Shown here: positions 7,307-17,559 of the stretch, piece by piece
How positions within the stretch are numbered: the first letter of the stretch is position 1
How the letters are laid out: each line of letters starts with the position of its first letter
Assembly: GCA_022447685.1 (NCBI GenBank)
Contig: JAKVAO010000052.1
Coordinates: 1-20,039, forward strand
Direction of reading: 5' to 3'
DNA: 20,039 nucleotides
Source of the DNA: Candidatus Caenarcanales bacterium
GTDB lineage: Bacteria > Cyanobacteriota > Vampirovibrionia > LMEP-6097
Program-made: the position numbers and the translations under genes
The notes under the pieces: model-generated
What the model saw: only the letters and a program-made list of their open reading frames with translations
Database searches by the model: none
What the model was told of the DNA's origin: nothing

Positions 7307-10300
7307 ATGAGTATTAAGGCAAATATTTTCTTAATAGGTCAAATTGTCAAATCGACCCCAGGGGCAGTGGTTGAATCTGCCATTTTAGCTGCTGATTTGG
7401 CAATTAAGAATAAAGAGTGTTTATCTTCAATGCAAACAGGTAATGTTGTAACCGTGAATGGCAAAGCTGTTGGTGATGGTACTAAAATGTTATCTGAGCA
7501 AGGACAAGCAATTTTAGAAAAAGAACTTGCTATGGAGCCTGAAAATGCTGAATTGTTAGGTATAGAGCTAGTTAATCCTAAGAAGTATTTACTTACTCAG
7601 GCTGAAAATTTAGCCGATAACGCCATAAATACCCCACATTTTCGAAATTTTAAAACTAAGAGAGTTGAAAATTTATTAAGAGAATGTGATCGATTTAATA
7701 GTGCTTATAAGCGCTATTCAGAGTTTTATGCAATTGATAATTCAAAGCAAGCTTTTAATTTATTAACTACGAGTGAAAAACATGACGTTGGTGAATCAGA
7801 TTACCCTGGTTCTGAGCTTTCAGGTTCTTTGGATCAATTTGCTATAAGGTATTTGACTGATGAAACCTTTAGGAAATCTGTAGAGTCTTTAACAACTAAA
7901 ACTTATCATTTAGAAGAATATGTAGACAATAAACTAAGAGCGATATTACTAGAGAAACATAAGTCAGAACCAATTTACGAACATAGCCTTGAAAGTTTTA
8001 AAAGTTTGCTTAGAGCTAATAATGGTGATAAGGTTATTAATCGTTTTCTTCGAAGTGAAGCATTTTCGTCAGATTCTTGTTTGAAAAGATTTCTCCCGGC
8101 TATTCGTAACTTTAAACTTACTGGAAAGAAAAGTGAAGAATATCGTGTTCTTGAATTATTAACATCACACAAGAGAATAGATAAACATATTCAGGAGCAG
8201 TTGAAAATTGCTACTGATATTCCTAAGTCTTTACTTGAGCATGAGAATATTGTTCATGACGAATTGATTGTTAAATTGAAACGAGAAAAATCTTTGTTTA
8301 ATAGTTTTAAATTATTAGACGATAATCGTATTGAGGAAGCTCAATCAGAATATAAAAAATATGCAAAACAAATTCTTAATACCGAGATGTTTACTTATTC
8401 TGTGATGCTTATGCCTAAAGAATTTAAAAATGATATTGAGTTTGTAGAAAAATTTTCTAGCTCTTTAAACAATAAATTTTTAAATAATAATATTAAGCTG
8501 AAAGCAGATATAAATAAAATTGAATATGAAGCATCAATGTTTTCAAATAGTAGCCCAGTCGATAGACCAGAGTATGAAGAGACTTCATACCGCTGGTATG
8601 ACCGAATAGAACACGGACGTTTACATAAAATGAATTGGGCGATTAATTATGACTGGCGAGGTGGTGATATCAAAAAAGCTTGTGCTGAACTTGATTTGCT
8701 ATTAGCTTATGATGTAATGGAAAGCTTAGAAAATGTGCTTCAAAGTTCACGTGATGGAAGCTTTGAAAAAGCAAACCCTAAGTATGTCAATAATGTTTTA
8801 GATCAGCTTTTTGTTTTTGAGAGAATGATTCCTGGTGCTTATTTACCCGGACTAATAGTTTCTGGACATTTAAATGAAGAAGGAAAAGAAAGAGTAAATG
8901 AACATATATTCGATAGTGGCTTTTACTACCAAGCTTTAATATTAAATGAAATTAAGTCTTCAGAAGGACATTTTAATGAGACGCTAACAGGTTTGGTTCG
9001 GAAATTAGACAATTCAAATCAAATGAGTTTATTACAAGAAAAACTGCAATTGTTTGGTGTTGAGCAAGATAAGTATAAAAACATATTTTTAGCAAGGGTT
9101 TTAGAGGATGACTTTAAGTTATTTTCTAAAGACTCTAAAGAAGATTATGTAATGAAATCAGGACTAAATGAAGACTTTAAAGTTGCTTATGAGTCTCTGG
9201 AGTTTAATTTTGCTGAGGATGATTTTTTCTATTTCAATAATATGTTTCAAAGAGATTCAGCGACAGGAGAGATGACTCATGTTTTATCTACAAGTTTAGA
9301 TAAGGCTACTGGAGAATTGAAATTAGCAGCAGTTAAAGATGGTGTGAAAGTTAAAGTTAATGGTAAATGGATTAATTCAAAGGCTATTGAGGATACTAAG
9401 ATTGAAATCAAAGAAGGTGATTTTATCAGTATCGATAATAATGGTAAAACTGATCTTTACTACGTAGGTTTTATTCCTGGACAAGGACCAATTTTAAATT
9501 TAGCAGTTAAGGCTAAAGCTAAGCTTTTTGATTCTTTAGTGGGTGATAGTAAGCGTCAAACTGGACTGAGAAGACAAGCAACATTTCGTTCACACATGTT
9601 TAATAATTTAGTAAACTCTATGGAATCAGATCGATCTGGAGCTTTTATTGCAGGTTTGCTTAATTCTATTGAGTCAATAAAATCAAAAAATGGATCATCG
9701 GATACACTGGTATGGACAGGACAATCTTCTTATATTGAGCATTATGTAAATGGTCCTTGTCCCCATACTGTTACTTACCCAAGTCCATTGATTGGCTTTC
9801 AGGAAAAAGATGGGAAAATTATTACTCATGAAACTCCTACTGAAGATGCTATGGATGCTAATCAGTCTCACCCTTTTTTGAAAATGATGAGTACTTTTAT
9901 GGTAGAAAGTCGATCGGGACACCAGGGAGGAGCTATTCTTCCAGATATGAAAGATCAAAAATTATTAGGAGCTTCTTCTCAGAATTCTGCAATAGCTTTA
10001 AATGGCGCAAAGACACAAAACCTTCTTGCTCCTTCAAAAGATGAAAGTGCAGATTTGGCTTTGAGTCATGTTAAAGAATTAGGATTGAAATATAATTTAG
10101 AAAAATCAGTAAAAGCTCAGAAAATTCTTCAAATGTATGCACTTAAATGTATTGAAAACTCTACTGATACTTTTGAGCTTGCTCAAGGATTGAAAATGTA
10201 CCAGAATAATACAGGGGACACAAAAACAGGTCCTTTAGAAAATGTTATTCCTAAGCTTGCTGTAAAATTTCAGGCGGGTGAGATTGAAGTGAAAACTACA

Positions 10301-12814
10301 GACCTTGCTGAAGAATTAGATATCGGTGAAGGTTTACCACTTCTGGATGAAATCGCTGAGGTTTTAGAAGAAACAGGTGCGGTTAAGGATGCTAAAAAAA
10401 TTGCCCAAGATTTTAGGTCTGATAAAGATCGTATTTTTGATGCTTTAGATATTTTAAATGAAATGTGCCCTCAAAATTATTTTGGGGAGGATTTTAAGAG
10501 AGCAATGGATATGTTTTCTCAAATAAGTAATATTAGGACAGTAATTAGCTCTCTTTATGGAACTTTTGCAGCTAAGGAGAAAAGAGATTCTAATACTATA
10601 AAACCTTTTCTTTTCTCTCTATACTATGAGAATATTGATGATGAAAAACAGGCGATAGATCCTTCCATATATCATCAAATCTGTAAAGAGTTCTCTCAAA
10701 AAGATATTTGTGATCAGGTGCAATTTTTAGCGAGAGTTCATTTCTTTAGGAAAGATTTAGATATCTCAGATTTAATAGAGGAAGTTACTATGAAAGTAAA
10801 TGACTCAGATCGTTTATCTAAGATTTTAGGTGAATTTAAGCTTAATGGGCTTGAAGATGATCTAATAAGAGAAGCTTTCTTCAAATCTGCTTCGAGGGAA
10901 GATTTTATATGGAATATGAGTGAGGAGGATGCCGCTAAGGTTTTAACTAGTATCTCAAATCCATACTATGACCCAAATGTAGATTTTGAGAAAGACTCAG
11001 CTGAAACTAGTAATGCTTTAGCAATTAATGGTGATAGCTCAGAAATCTCTTATGTAAGTAACTCTAATAAAATTCCACTCACTATTCCAGAAAGTAAGCT
11101 GGAGTTTATAAAGAGTGTCGGTGAGTTTGACGACCTTTTTAGCTATGATCTTTTTGCTTACCGTGATAGTGAAAAGAAATTTTTAGGATCTTTAGAGTTT
11201 GACCCTAGTGATAAATCTCTAAAGTATAGACCAACTAATATGTGTGGTGATTATCCACTAGAAATGGCGCATGTCAATGGTGACGAAGTAAGTGGTACAG
11301 CATGTGTTGAATTAGAGGCTGGTGATTTATTTCAAGTAGCTGATGGTACTTATTATGTTGCAGATACTAGAAGTGGAGAACAGTCTTTAGCATTAGTTGC
11401 TAAAGGTAATGCTGCATTCATTAAAACAATGTTCTTTGATAAAAATGTATTAGATCCTAGACAAGGAGCTATGCCAGAATGTGCTTGGTCAAGTTTGATT
11501 TCTAATCTTTTAAAACATGATAAATCTGCAGGTATAAAGAGGAAAATTTTTGAAGGAATAGCATTAGGATATGATTATCGAAATGAGCCAGCTTTTAGAA
11601 TAAGATTAAATAGTCATGATCACACACCTAAAGTTCCACTATGGAAGCAAAGAGTGGATGTGGTTTCTGGTATGAATGGTGCTTATGTTTCTGTTGATGA
11701 AAATAACAATGTGAGTATAAAAGTTGAAAGACCGTTCCTTGCAACTCGCCATCAGATGGAACTCGGTTATTCGGGTTCGGTAATCCCAATGTCTTACTAC
11801 CACGGTGGTTCAGGTCAAGGATCTCCAGCGGTTTCTCTTTATGGTTTAGCTGCAAAAGAATATATCGGTTCAATGCCATATGAAGAAAGCTTTCCTCAGC
11901 AGCATGAGATTGTTCAAACATTCTGGGAAGACCCTTATGTTGAGGGAGCTAAAGAAGTAACTGGTTTTACGTACGACGTATTGAGTACACCTTTAGATGA
12001 ATTAATGAGAGACATCGAAGAGATCTCAACTATTACTGAGTTTAAAACTAGTAAGCGAAATGTTGATTATGAAAAGGCTAACCCAGCTTTGAAAACTATT
12101 TTTAAAACACTGTATTTTGTTCATGCTCTAAATAATCCAGGTGAAGTAATCCCAAGTGGTAATAATCTTTCTTTTTCAGATATTAGCGATAAAAGTATAA
12201 ACAGCATGATAGATCGACCAACTCGAAGAATTGTAAAAATTGATGAAGAAAAGAAAAAAGAAAAACAAGCTCAATTAGATTCAGTGATAGCAGAGTATGA
12301 GAAATCAGGAGAGTTAGACCTTGAAGCGCTAGAGGAAATTTATAAACCAACTGATTTTATGGATGAAATGTTTGGGCAGCACTGTTTCTCTTATGGTGCA
12401 ATAAAATTAGCTGCTAATAACCCTAATAGTAAGCTTATTATTACTGGAACTAATAAAGGTAAAGAACAGTTAACTGAATTAATTAAGAAGTCAAGTACAC
12501 CAGGTGAAATAGGTACTTTCGGTGTGCTATATAATAGACTGCCTGGAAACTTGGTGGTTCCTGAGCCAGATGCACCACTTGCAGACCTAAGAACTCCAAT
12601 TCGAAGCTTACACTATAAGATTAAAAGAGAACATGCGTATATGTTTCAGGGAATTGGACCTGATAATAAAGTGTATATGAATGATGGGTATGGTATTACA
12701 AGGTCTATAAAACTTGATGAATTTACTCGCTTGTATTCGACTCATTCATCGATCTTAGATAGAACAAATGTTCCTGAGGAAAGTGTCATGAACTTTAATG
12801 AAAACCCTTCTTGA
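7307..12814 (+). CDS. giant protein with calpain-like (C2) cysteine protease core and a cysteine-less sister unit
   Basis: The C-terminal part of this 1835-residue protein matches the calpain fold by motif. RQGAMPECAWSSLISNLL gives the oxyanion Gln1386 and nucleophile Cys1392 (calpain consensus QGxLGDCWxLAAL). EHAYMFQGIG gives His1776, and MNDGYG gives Asn1792 in the place of calpain NPWG. SPAVSLYGLAAKEYIGSM fits the calpain segment before domain II. Just before the core (about 1294-1355) is a small beta domain with an 'HVNG...LEAGDLFQV' pattern. A related pair, beta domain at about 665-725 (VKVNGKWINS...EGDFISI) plus a protease-like unit at about 755-900, occurs earlier but has no cysteine at the Cys1392 position. 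Residues 1-640 and 965-1290 are mostly helical, family unknown. No signal peptide is evident. The start is uncertain: no ribosome binding site precedes ATG 7307. Substrate and cell location are unknown. Confidence 0.85.
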   Translation: MSIKANIFLIGQIVKSTPGAVVESAILAADLAIKNKECLSSMQTGNVVTVNGKAVGDGTKMLSEQGQAILEKELAMEPENAELLGIELVNPKKYLLTQAENLADNAINTPHFRNFKTKRVENLLRECDRFNSAYKRYSEFYAIDNSKQAFNLLTTSEKHDVGESDYPGSELSGSLDQFAIRYLTDETFRKSVESLTTKTYHLEEYVDNKLRAILLEKHKSEPIYEHSLESFKSLLRANNGDKVINRFLRSEAFSSDSCLKRFLPAIRNFKLTGKKSEEYRVLELLTSHKRIDKHIQEQLKIATDIPKSLLEHENIVHDELIVKLKREKSLFNSFKLLDDNRIEEAQSEYKKYAKQILNTEMFTYSVMLMPKEFKNDIEFVEKFSSSLNNKFLNNNIKLKADINKIEYEASMFSNSSPVDRPEYEETSYRWYDRIEHGRLHKMNWAINYDWRGGDIKKACAELDLLLAYDVMESLENVLQSSRDGSFEKANPKYVNNVLDQLFVFERMIPGAYLPGLIVSGHLNEEGKERVNEHIFDSGFYYQALILNEIKSSEGHFNETLTGLVRKLDNSNQMSLLQEKLQLFGVEQDKYKNIFLARVLEDDFKLFSKDSKEDYVMKSGLNEDFKVAYESLEFNFAEDDFFYFNNMFQRDSATGEMTHVLSTSLDKATGELKLAAVKDGVKVKVNGKWINSKAIEDTKIEIKEGDFISIDNNGKTDLYYVGFIPGQGPILNLAVKAKAKLFDSLVGDSKRQTGLRRQATFRSHMFNNLVNSMESDRSGAFIAGLLNSIESIKSKNGSSDTLVWTGQSSYIEHYVNGPCPHTVTYPSPLIGFQEKDGKIITHETPTEDAMDANQSHPFLKMMSTFMVESRSGHQGGAILPDMKDQKLLGASSQNSAIALNGAKTQNLLAPSKDESADLALSHVKELGLKYNLEKSVKAQKILQMYALKCIENSTDTFELAQGLKMYQNNTGDTKTGPLENVIPKLAVKFQAGEIEVKTTDLAEELDIGEGLPLLDEIAEVLEETGAVKDAKKIAQDFRSDKDRIFDALDILNEMCPQNYFGEDFKRAMDMFSQISNIRTVISSLYGTFAAKEKRDSNTIKPFLFSLYYENIDDEKQAIDPSIYHQICKEFSQKDICDQVQFLARVHFFRKDLDISDLIEEVTMKVNDSDRLSKILGEFKLNGLEDDLIREAFFKSASREDFIWNMSEEDAAKVLTSISNPYYDPNVDFEKDSAETSNALAINGDSSEISYVSNSNKIPLTIPESKLEFIKSVGEFDDLFSYDLFAYRDSEKKFLGSLEFDPSDKSLKYRPTNMCGDYPLEMAHVNGDEVSGTACVELEAGDLFQVADGTYYVADTRSGEQSLALVAKGNAAFIKTMFFDKNVLDPRQGAMPECAWSSLISNLLKHDKSAGIKRKIFEGIALGYDYRNEPAFRIRLNSHDHTPKVPLWKQRVDVVSGMNGAYVSVDENNNVSIKVERPFLATRHQMELGYSGSVIPMSYYHGGSGQGSPAVSLYGLAAKEYIGSMPYEESFPQQHEIVQTFWEDPYVEGAKEVTGFTYDVLSTPLDELMRDIEEISTITEFKTSKRNVDYEKANPALKTIFKTLYFVHALNNPGEVIPSGNNLSFSDISDKSINSMIDRPTRRIVKIDEEKKKEKQAQLDSVIAEYEKSGELDLEALEEIYKPTDFMDEMFGQHCFSYGAIKLAANNPNSKLIITGTNKGKEQLTELIKKSSTPGEIGTFGVLYNRLPGNLVVPEPDAPLADLRTPIRSLHYKIKREHAYMFQGIGPDNKVYMNDGYGITRSIKLDEFTRLYSTHSSILDRTNVPEESVMNFNENPS

Positions 12815-12880
12815 ATTTAGGTTATAGTTTTTTGAAGCTTTATTTTAGGAGAAAAGTTTTTAAGTGGAAGAAAGTATAAA

Positions 12881-14014
12881 TTATTCCCCTAAGAATTTAT
12901 CTAACTCAGGAATAGCAGATGTTGATTTTTCGAAAGTATTTCCTTCAATATCATTTCCTATGAATCTTACGGGTTCGCCAGTACTAACTTTTTGATTATG
13001 ATTTTCATCCTTAGGAATTATAATTACTAAAATTTTACCGGCATCAGGAGAATTAAGGTCATTGTTTGAGTTAAATACAATTTCAGCAATGAAATCAACT
13101 TCAGTTGTTCCATTTTTACCAATGGCTGCTCCAATGCTGACGGCTCCATTATCACGTGAACGAATCTTATCACCCTGCTCAATGATTTCAAGATTTGAAG
13201 TTTCAGAATATTTCTTTAGTAGCTGATTTGTAGAGTTTACTATTTCATCAATACTAGGATTTTGCGAATTTGTAAAATTATTAACCTTATCTAAAATCTC
13301 ATTAGAGCTACCTTCAACTAAAGACGGACTCGCAGGAGTAAGATCAATAGGGTTTCCTTGAATATTATGAACTCCTAATGGATCTGCGAAGCCTGTAACT
13401 AGCATTGCTGCACCTGCTAGATTAATTAATAACTTTTTACCATTAAAGGCTAAGCCTCTATTATTACTGTTGATTTTATCCTCAACTGATTTTATTTGAG
13501 GACTTAGTAAATTTACACCCTCCTCAATAGTTGTATTGCTACCCTTTGCTCCAGTGTATGCTGCTTTTAACTTTTTATTTAAAGTACTATTGGTTTCTTC
13601 TAAAATAGTTTTAAAAGTATCTGCAGACATTTCCGCCCACATAGTTTTAGGGTTTAGTTTAGATTTGTCTGAGTTTGCTAAGTCATTTTGAGTTTTTACG
13701 GTACTACTTAAGTCCATATTATCTTTGTTGATTTGTACAGCAATATCAGCAATTACTATATCTACCATGTCTATAGCTATTTGTTGGTTTTTTATAGTTG
13801 CCTTCCCATCAAATTCATCTAAGGCTCCTTGAATTTCTTCATTACCAGTAATAGCGTCTTTTACTCCTCTAATTAATGCACTCCTGAAATCAGCTTTGAT
13901 CTTACCGTCAGTTCCAGCATCAAAGATAGTCTTCAGGTCAGATGCTGTGGATCCACTAAAGCTAAGAGTATTGCCCGTGCCAGACTGGCTATTGCTGCAA
14001 AAAATGTAGTATGG
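12881..14014 (-). pseudogene. single-pass membrane protein, family member 3, missing its 5' end
   Basis: The ATG at 13768 would give 295 residues, but the same frame is open back to a TAA at 14015-14017, and the extra part is plainly homologous to member 2. 'GNTLSFSGSTASDLKTIFDA' matches its residues from about 50, and 'ALIRGVKDAI...EIQGALDEF' matches its IRTTIDNI...ELKNALDQL. No ATG, GTG or TTG exists in that upstream stretch, so the native start and roughly the first 45 residues were deleted. From ATG 13768, a membrane segment lies at about 113-132 (LLINLAGAAMLVTGFA), followed by the Pro/Ser linker and the shared domain ending AIPELDKFLGE. The rest of the frame is intact, so loss is recent or a shortened product is made from 13768; no ribosome binding site supports that. 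Confidence 0.7.
13291..13393. repeat. 103-base near-identical block, copy 2
   Basis: This is the partner of the block at 6358-6460, in the same orientation and at the equivalent codons of the leftward paralogue. The six differences by eye are two near 13307-13310, two near 13359-13360, one near 13375 and one near 13388. Confidence 0.85.
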
Positions 14015-14041
14015 TTACCAGCTGCTAAGCTTGGAGATTTT

Positions 14042-15799
14042 GTGATATCAAATGGAAAGGTCTTAGGTAAAGGTTTAAAAATGTTATCTCCCCAAGGGAA
14101 AAGGAGAATTGAAAAAGAAATTAAGGCTGATCAAGCAAATTCAGAATTATTAGGAATAAAAGTTCAAAACCCTGCTATGTATGTTCTTGAAACCATAGAG
14201 AATGCTGCTGTTGAGGTTATTACGACTCCTTATTTAAAAAATTATCAAGAAGGTAAGCTAGGGAGACTCTTAGATGAGTGTGCGATTTTTAATGAAAATT
14301 ATCAACTTGGCGCTGAACATTTTATCGATAATAACTCGCAAGATCAGTTTGACCTACTTACACCTGGTGATATTAAAGTGAATAAAATCCATTTTGACCA
14401 CAATATTGGTTATAAAAAGTTTGCGGACTTAGAAGTCAAACTAAATGGTGAGGCTATGAAAGTTCAAGCAAAGCTTTGTGAAAGTGGTAAGCATATCGAG
14501 ATTAGGCTTGAAGACCTAGGGGTTAAAGCTGGTGAAAAATATGAATTAGAGATAGCTCCAGGGCAAATAGTTGCAGAAGCGCATAGGTACACCAGTAACG
14601 AAACAGCAACTGTTAGTTTCACAACTAGAGCCGATAAACCAGTTGACAGAAATAAGGCACCCCAAGTTTATTTTAAAAATGTAGGGGAAGTAGATACTTC
14701 AAACCCTAATTCCAAGGTTTCAATTCTGTTTGATTCTTACTTCAAGTATATTCCACCTGAAAATAGCTTGAAAATTAAGCTTAATGGAGAAATTAAAATT
14801 ATTGAACCTTATGATTATAGATCTAACGGTAATGAAATTGAAATCAAGGCTTCTGCTCTAGGTCTTGAAGAAGGTCAGAGCTATGAATTAGAAATAGCAT
14901 CTGAACAAATTCGTGGTATAGACAAAGAGATGGGAGGAAGAGATACTACCGTTAACTTCACTACAAAAGCAAGAAACTTACACGTTACTGCTAGCTCACA
15001 AGTTGTTACCGAAAATTTAGGCGAAGTATTACACGAGATGAAATATAATGATCCAAAGATCTATATTGAGTTTTCAGTTGGTGATTTTGATACTGATGAT
15101 CAGCAGTTGTCTAGTTCACTCGACAAGCTTGCCGTGAGATACTTAACTGATGCAAAATTTGCAGAGTCACTTGAGTCTTTAGATAGATACAAATTTGGAA
15201 CGTATAATTTAAAAGACTATGTTGATAATAAATTAAAAGCTATTCTGCTAGAGAAGCAGAAGTCAGAGCCTAACTACAAAAATACTTTAGCGAGTTTTAA
15301 AAGCTTATTAAGGGTTAATAATGGCGATAAAGTTGTTAATAGGTTTTTAAGAAGTAAGTCTTTTTCCTCAAACTCCTTATTAAAGAGATTTATACCGGCA
15401 ATTAGAGAATATAAGCTTAAGGGAGTAAAGAATGAAGATTACCAAGTTCTGGATTTGCTTTTATCAAATAGGAAAATAGATAAACATATTCAAGAACAAT
15501 TGAAAATTGTTACTGATATTCCAAAGTCACTTTTAGAGCACTCAAAAGTTATAGATGATGATTTGATTGTTAAATTAAAGAAAGAAAAAGCTCTAATTAA
15601 AAGCTTTAAGCTTTTAGACGAAGGACGTTTAGATGAAGCTAAATCTGAGTACATTAAGTATGCTAAACAGATTTGTAATACTGAGCAGTTTACTTATGCT
15701 GTAATGCTTATGCCTAAAGAGTTTAAAAATGATGTTAAGTTTGTCCAAGCTTTCTCAGGTACAGTTAATAATAAATTCTTAAACTACGCTGTTCGATAA
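14042..15799 (+). pseudogene. second copy of the giant protein, part 1, with two Ig-like domains
   Basis: This frame parallels the giant protein of 7307-12814. Homology already starts before the GTG at 14042: from about 13978 the frame reads ARLAIAAKNVVWLP, matching residues from about 28 of copy 1. The first about 25 codons and the promoter are gone. GGAG stands 6 bases before GTG 14042, so a restart is conceivable. Residues about 110-350 are absent from copy 1 and form two tandem repeats with the pattern 'YELEIA...(V/T)xFTT' (YELEIAPGQI...VSFTT and YELEIASEQI...VNFTT), like bacterial Ig-like Big_5 domains of exported proteins. From about 365 (LDKLAVRYLTDAKF) it again follows copy 1. The frame ends at TAA 15797-15799, where copy 1 has Leu; the frame continues unchanged after it, so this is one nonsense change. 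Confidence 0.75.
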
Positions 15800-17542
15800 A
15801 AAGCAGATATTAATAAAATTGAATATGAAGCTTCTATGTTTTCTAATCAGACTTCAGTTGAAACCCCAGAATATGACGACTCCATAAGAAACTATGGTGG
15901 TTATTACGCTGGTGGTAGAATCACTCACAAGCGTCTTCATAAACGGAATTGGGCAATAAACTATGATTGGAGAACATCACAGATAGAGCATGCTTGTAAG
16001 GAGTTTGACCTTAGTCTTGCATATGAGAAGATGGATAAATTACATAGTGTTCTTCATAATTCAAGAGAGGGAGATTCCTCTAAAGTTAACAGTAATGATT
16101 TACATCAAGCCCTAGATATGACTTTTTCTTTAGAAAGAATGATCCCTGGTGCATACTTACCAGGGCTTATTAACTCAGGTAAATTAACCGATGAAGGTAG
16201 AGAAAAAGTTAACCAACACCTAGTTCGTAGTGGTTTTTATTACCAAGCTTTAGTATTAAAAGAAATTAAAGCAGAGAAAGATTTTAATGAGTTGTTAACT
16301 GATTTAGTTAATAATCTGAAAAACTCAAATGAAATGAGTTTACTTCAAGATCAATTGAGTTTATTTGGGATCGAAGAATCTCGTTATAAAGAAAGATTTT
16401 TAGCAAGGGTAATGGAGAGTGACTTTAAACTATTTTCTCATGATACAAAAGAAAACTATGTCATGAAATATAATCTAGATTCTAATAAAGAATTTAGAGT
16501 TGCTTATGCTTCTTTAGAATCTAATCTTGAAAAGACAGGCAATATGTTACTGAATCATATGTTTCAAAGAGATGAAAAAACTGGTGAAATGGTTCATGCT
16601 TTATCAATTAGTTTAGATTACTCAAATGGTTACTTGCACATTGCTGCACCGAAGGAAGATATAAAAGTAAAAGTTAATGGTAAGTGGATTAATTCAAGAG
16701 CTTCTAAAGAAAATAAAGTTCAAGTGAAAAAAGGTGATTTCGTAAGTGTCTCTAATAATGGGAAAACAGATCTTTATTATGTTGGCTTCATTAATGGTCA
16801 AGGACCTGTTTTGAATTTGGTTACTAAAGCTAAAGCTGAGCTTTTTAATTCACTTGTTGCAGATACTAATAGAGATAAAACTTTAGCTAAAGGTGTCAAA
16901 AATAGAAATGCTTTTTCTGACTTGGTTAGATCTTTGAATGATGATAAAAGTGGAACTATGCTCGCCCAAATCTTAAACTCAATAGAAGCTATTAATGCTT
17001 CTGATGGTGCAGCTCCTACTTTAGTTTGGACTGGTGAGTCTAAATATGTAGAGCACGCAATTTATGGTCCTTGTCCACATACTGTGACTTATGAGAGTAA
17101 ATACAGTGGTTATAAAATGCTTAGAGGTTCTATGGTTACTAACGAGTATGCTATTGAGGGTGCTGAGAAGACGCAGCAAACTCACCCATTTTTAAGGTTG
17201 ATGAGTACTTTCTTGGATGATACTCGTCAAGGAAATCAGGGTGGAGCTATTCTCCCTGAGTCTCAAAACCTTCCTTTGCTTGAAGCTGGTTCTGAAGAAA
17301 ATCCTATGATAGCTCTAAATGGGGCTAAGACTCAGAATTTACTTCCTGCATCTAAATCTGAAAATGAAGATGCAGCGCTCACTCATGTTAAAGACCTGGG
17401 TTTAAAGTATAGTGTAGAAAAATCTGTTGAAGCTCAGATCACTCAAAAACAAGATGCTATCAAGAGAATGGAAGAAGCGAATGATACATTTGAATTAATT
17501 AGGGCTATTCAAGATTACCACCAGCTTGAATCAGATATGATA
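15800..17542 (+). pseudogene. second copy of the giant protein, part 2, up to the IS630 insertion
   Basis: After the TAA the same frame reads KADINKIEYEASMFSNQ, nearly identical to copy 1, so the break is a point change, not an indel. An ATG at 15836 is only an internal methionine. The part contains the beta domain (VKVNGKWINS...KGDFVSV) and the cysteine-less protease-like unit, with LVWTGESKYVEH, GPCPHTVTY, THPFLRLM and ALNGAKTQNLL conserved between copies. Conservation of this unit in both copies, despite lacking the calpain cysteine, suggests it had a role of its own. Homology stops at about 17542 in a TA dinucleotide where the IS630-type element begins; the apparent stop at 17584 is IS sequence. 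Confidence 0.75.
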
Positions 17543-17546
17543 CTAA

Positions 17547-17559
17547 CCCCAATAATTAA
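17547..17559 (+). repeat. IS630-type terminal inverted repeat, left
   Basis: CCCCAATAATTAA; identical to the reverse complement of 18562-18574. The transposase stop codon lies within it. Confidence 0.75.

Noticed and set aside
9695..9958. Antisense reading frame of 87 residues inside the giant gene
   Set aside because: It is fully overlapped by a well-supported coding frame, has biased composition and shows no recognisable motif; same for the frames at 7975-8172 and 11628-11921.
12881..13768. A normal 295-residue gene starting at ATG 13768
   Set aside because: The frame upstream of this ATG is open to 14014 and clearly homologous to the paired gene at 5987-7237, so the ATG is an internal methionine of a 5'-truncated gene.
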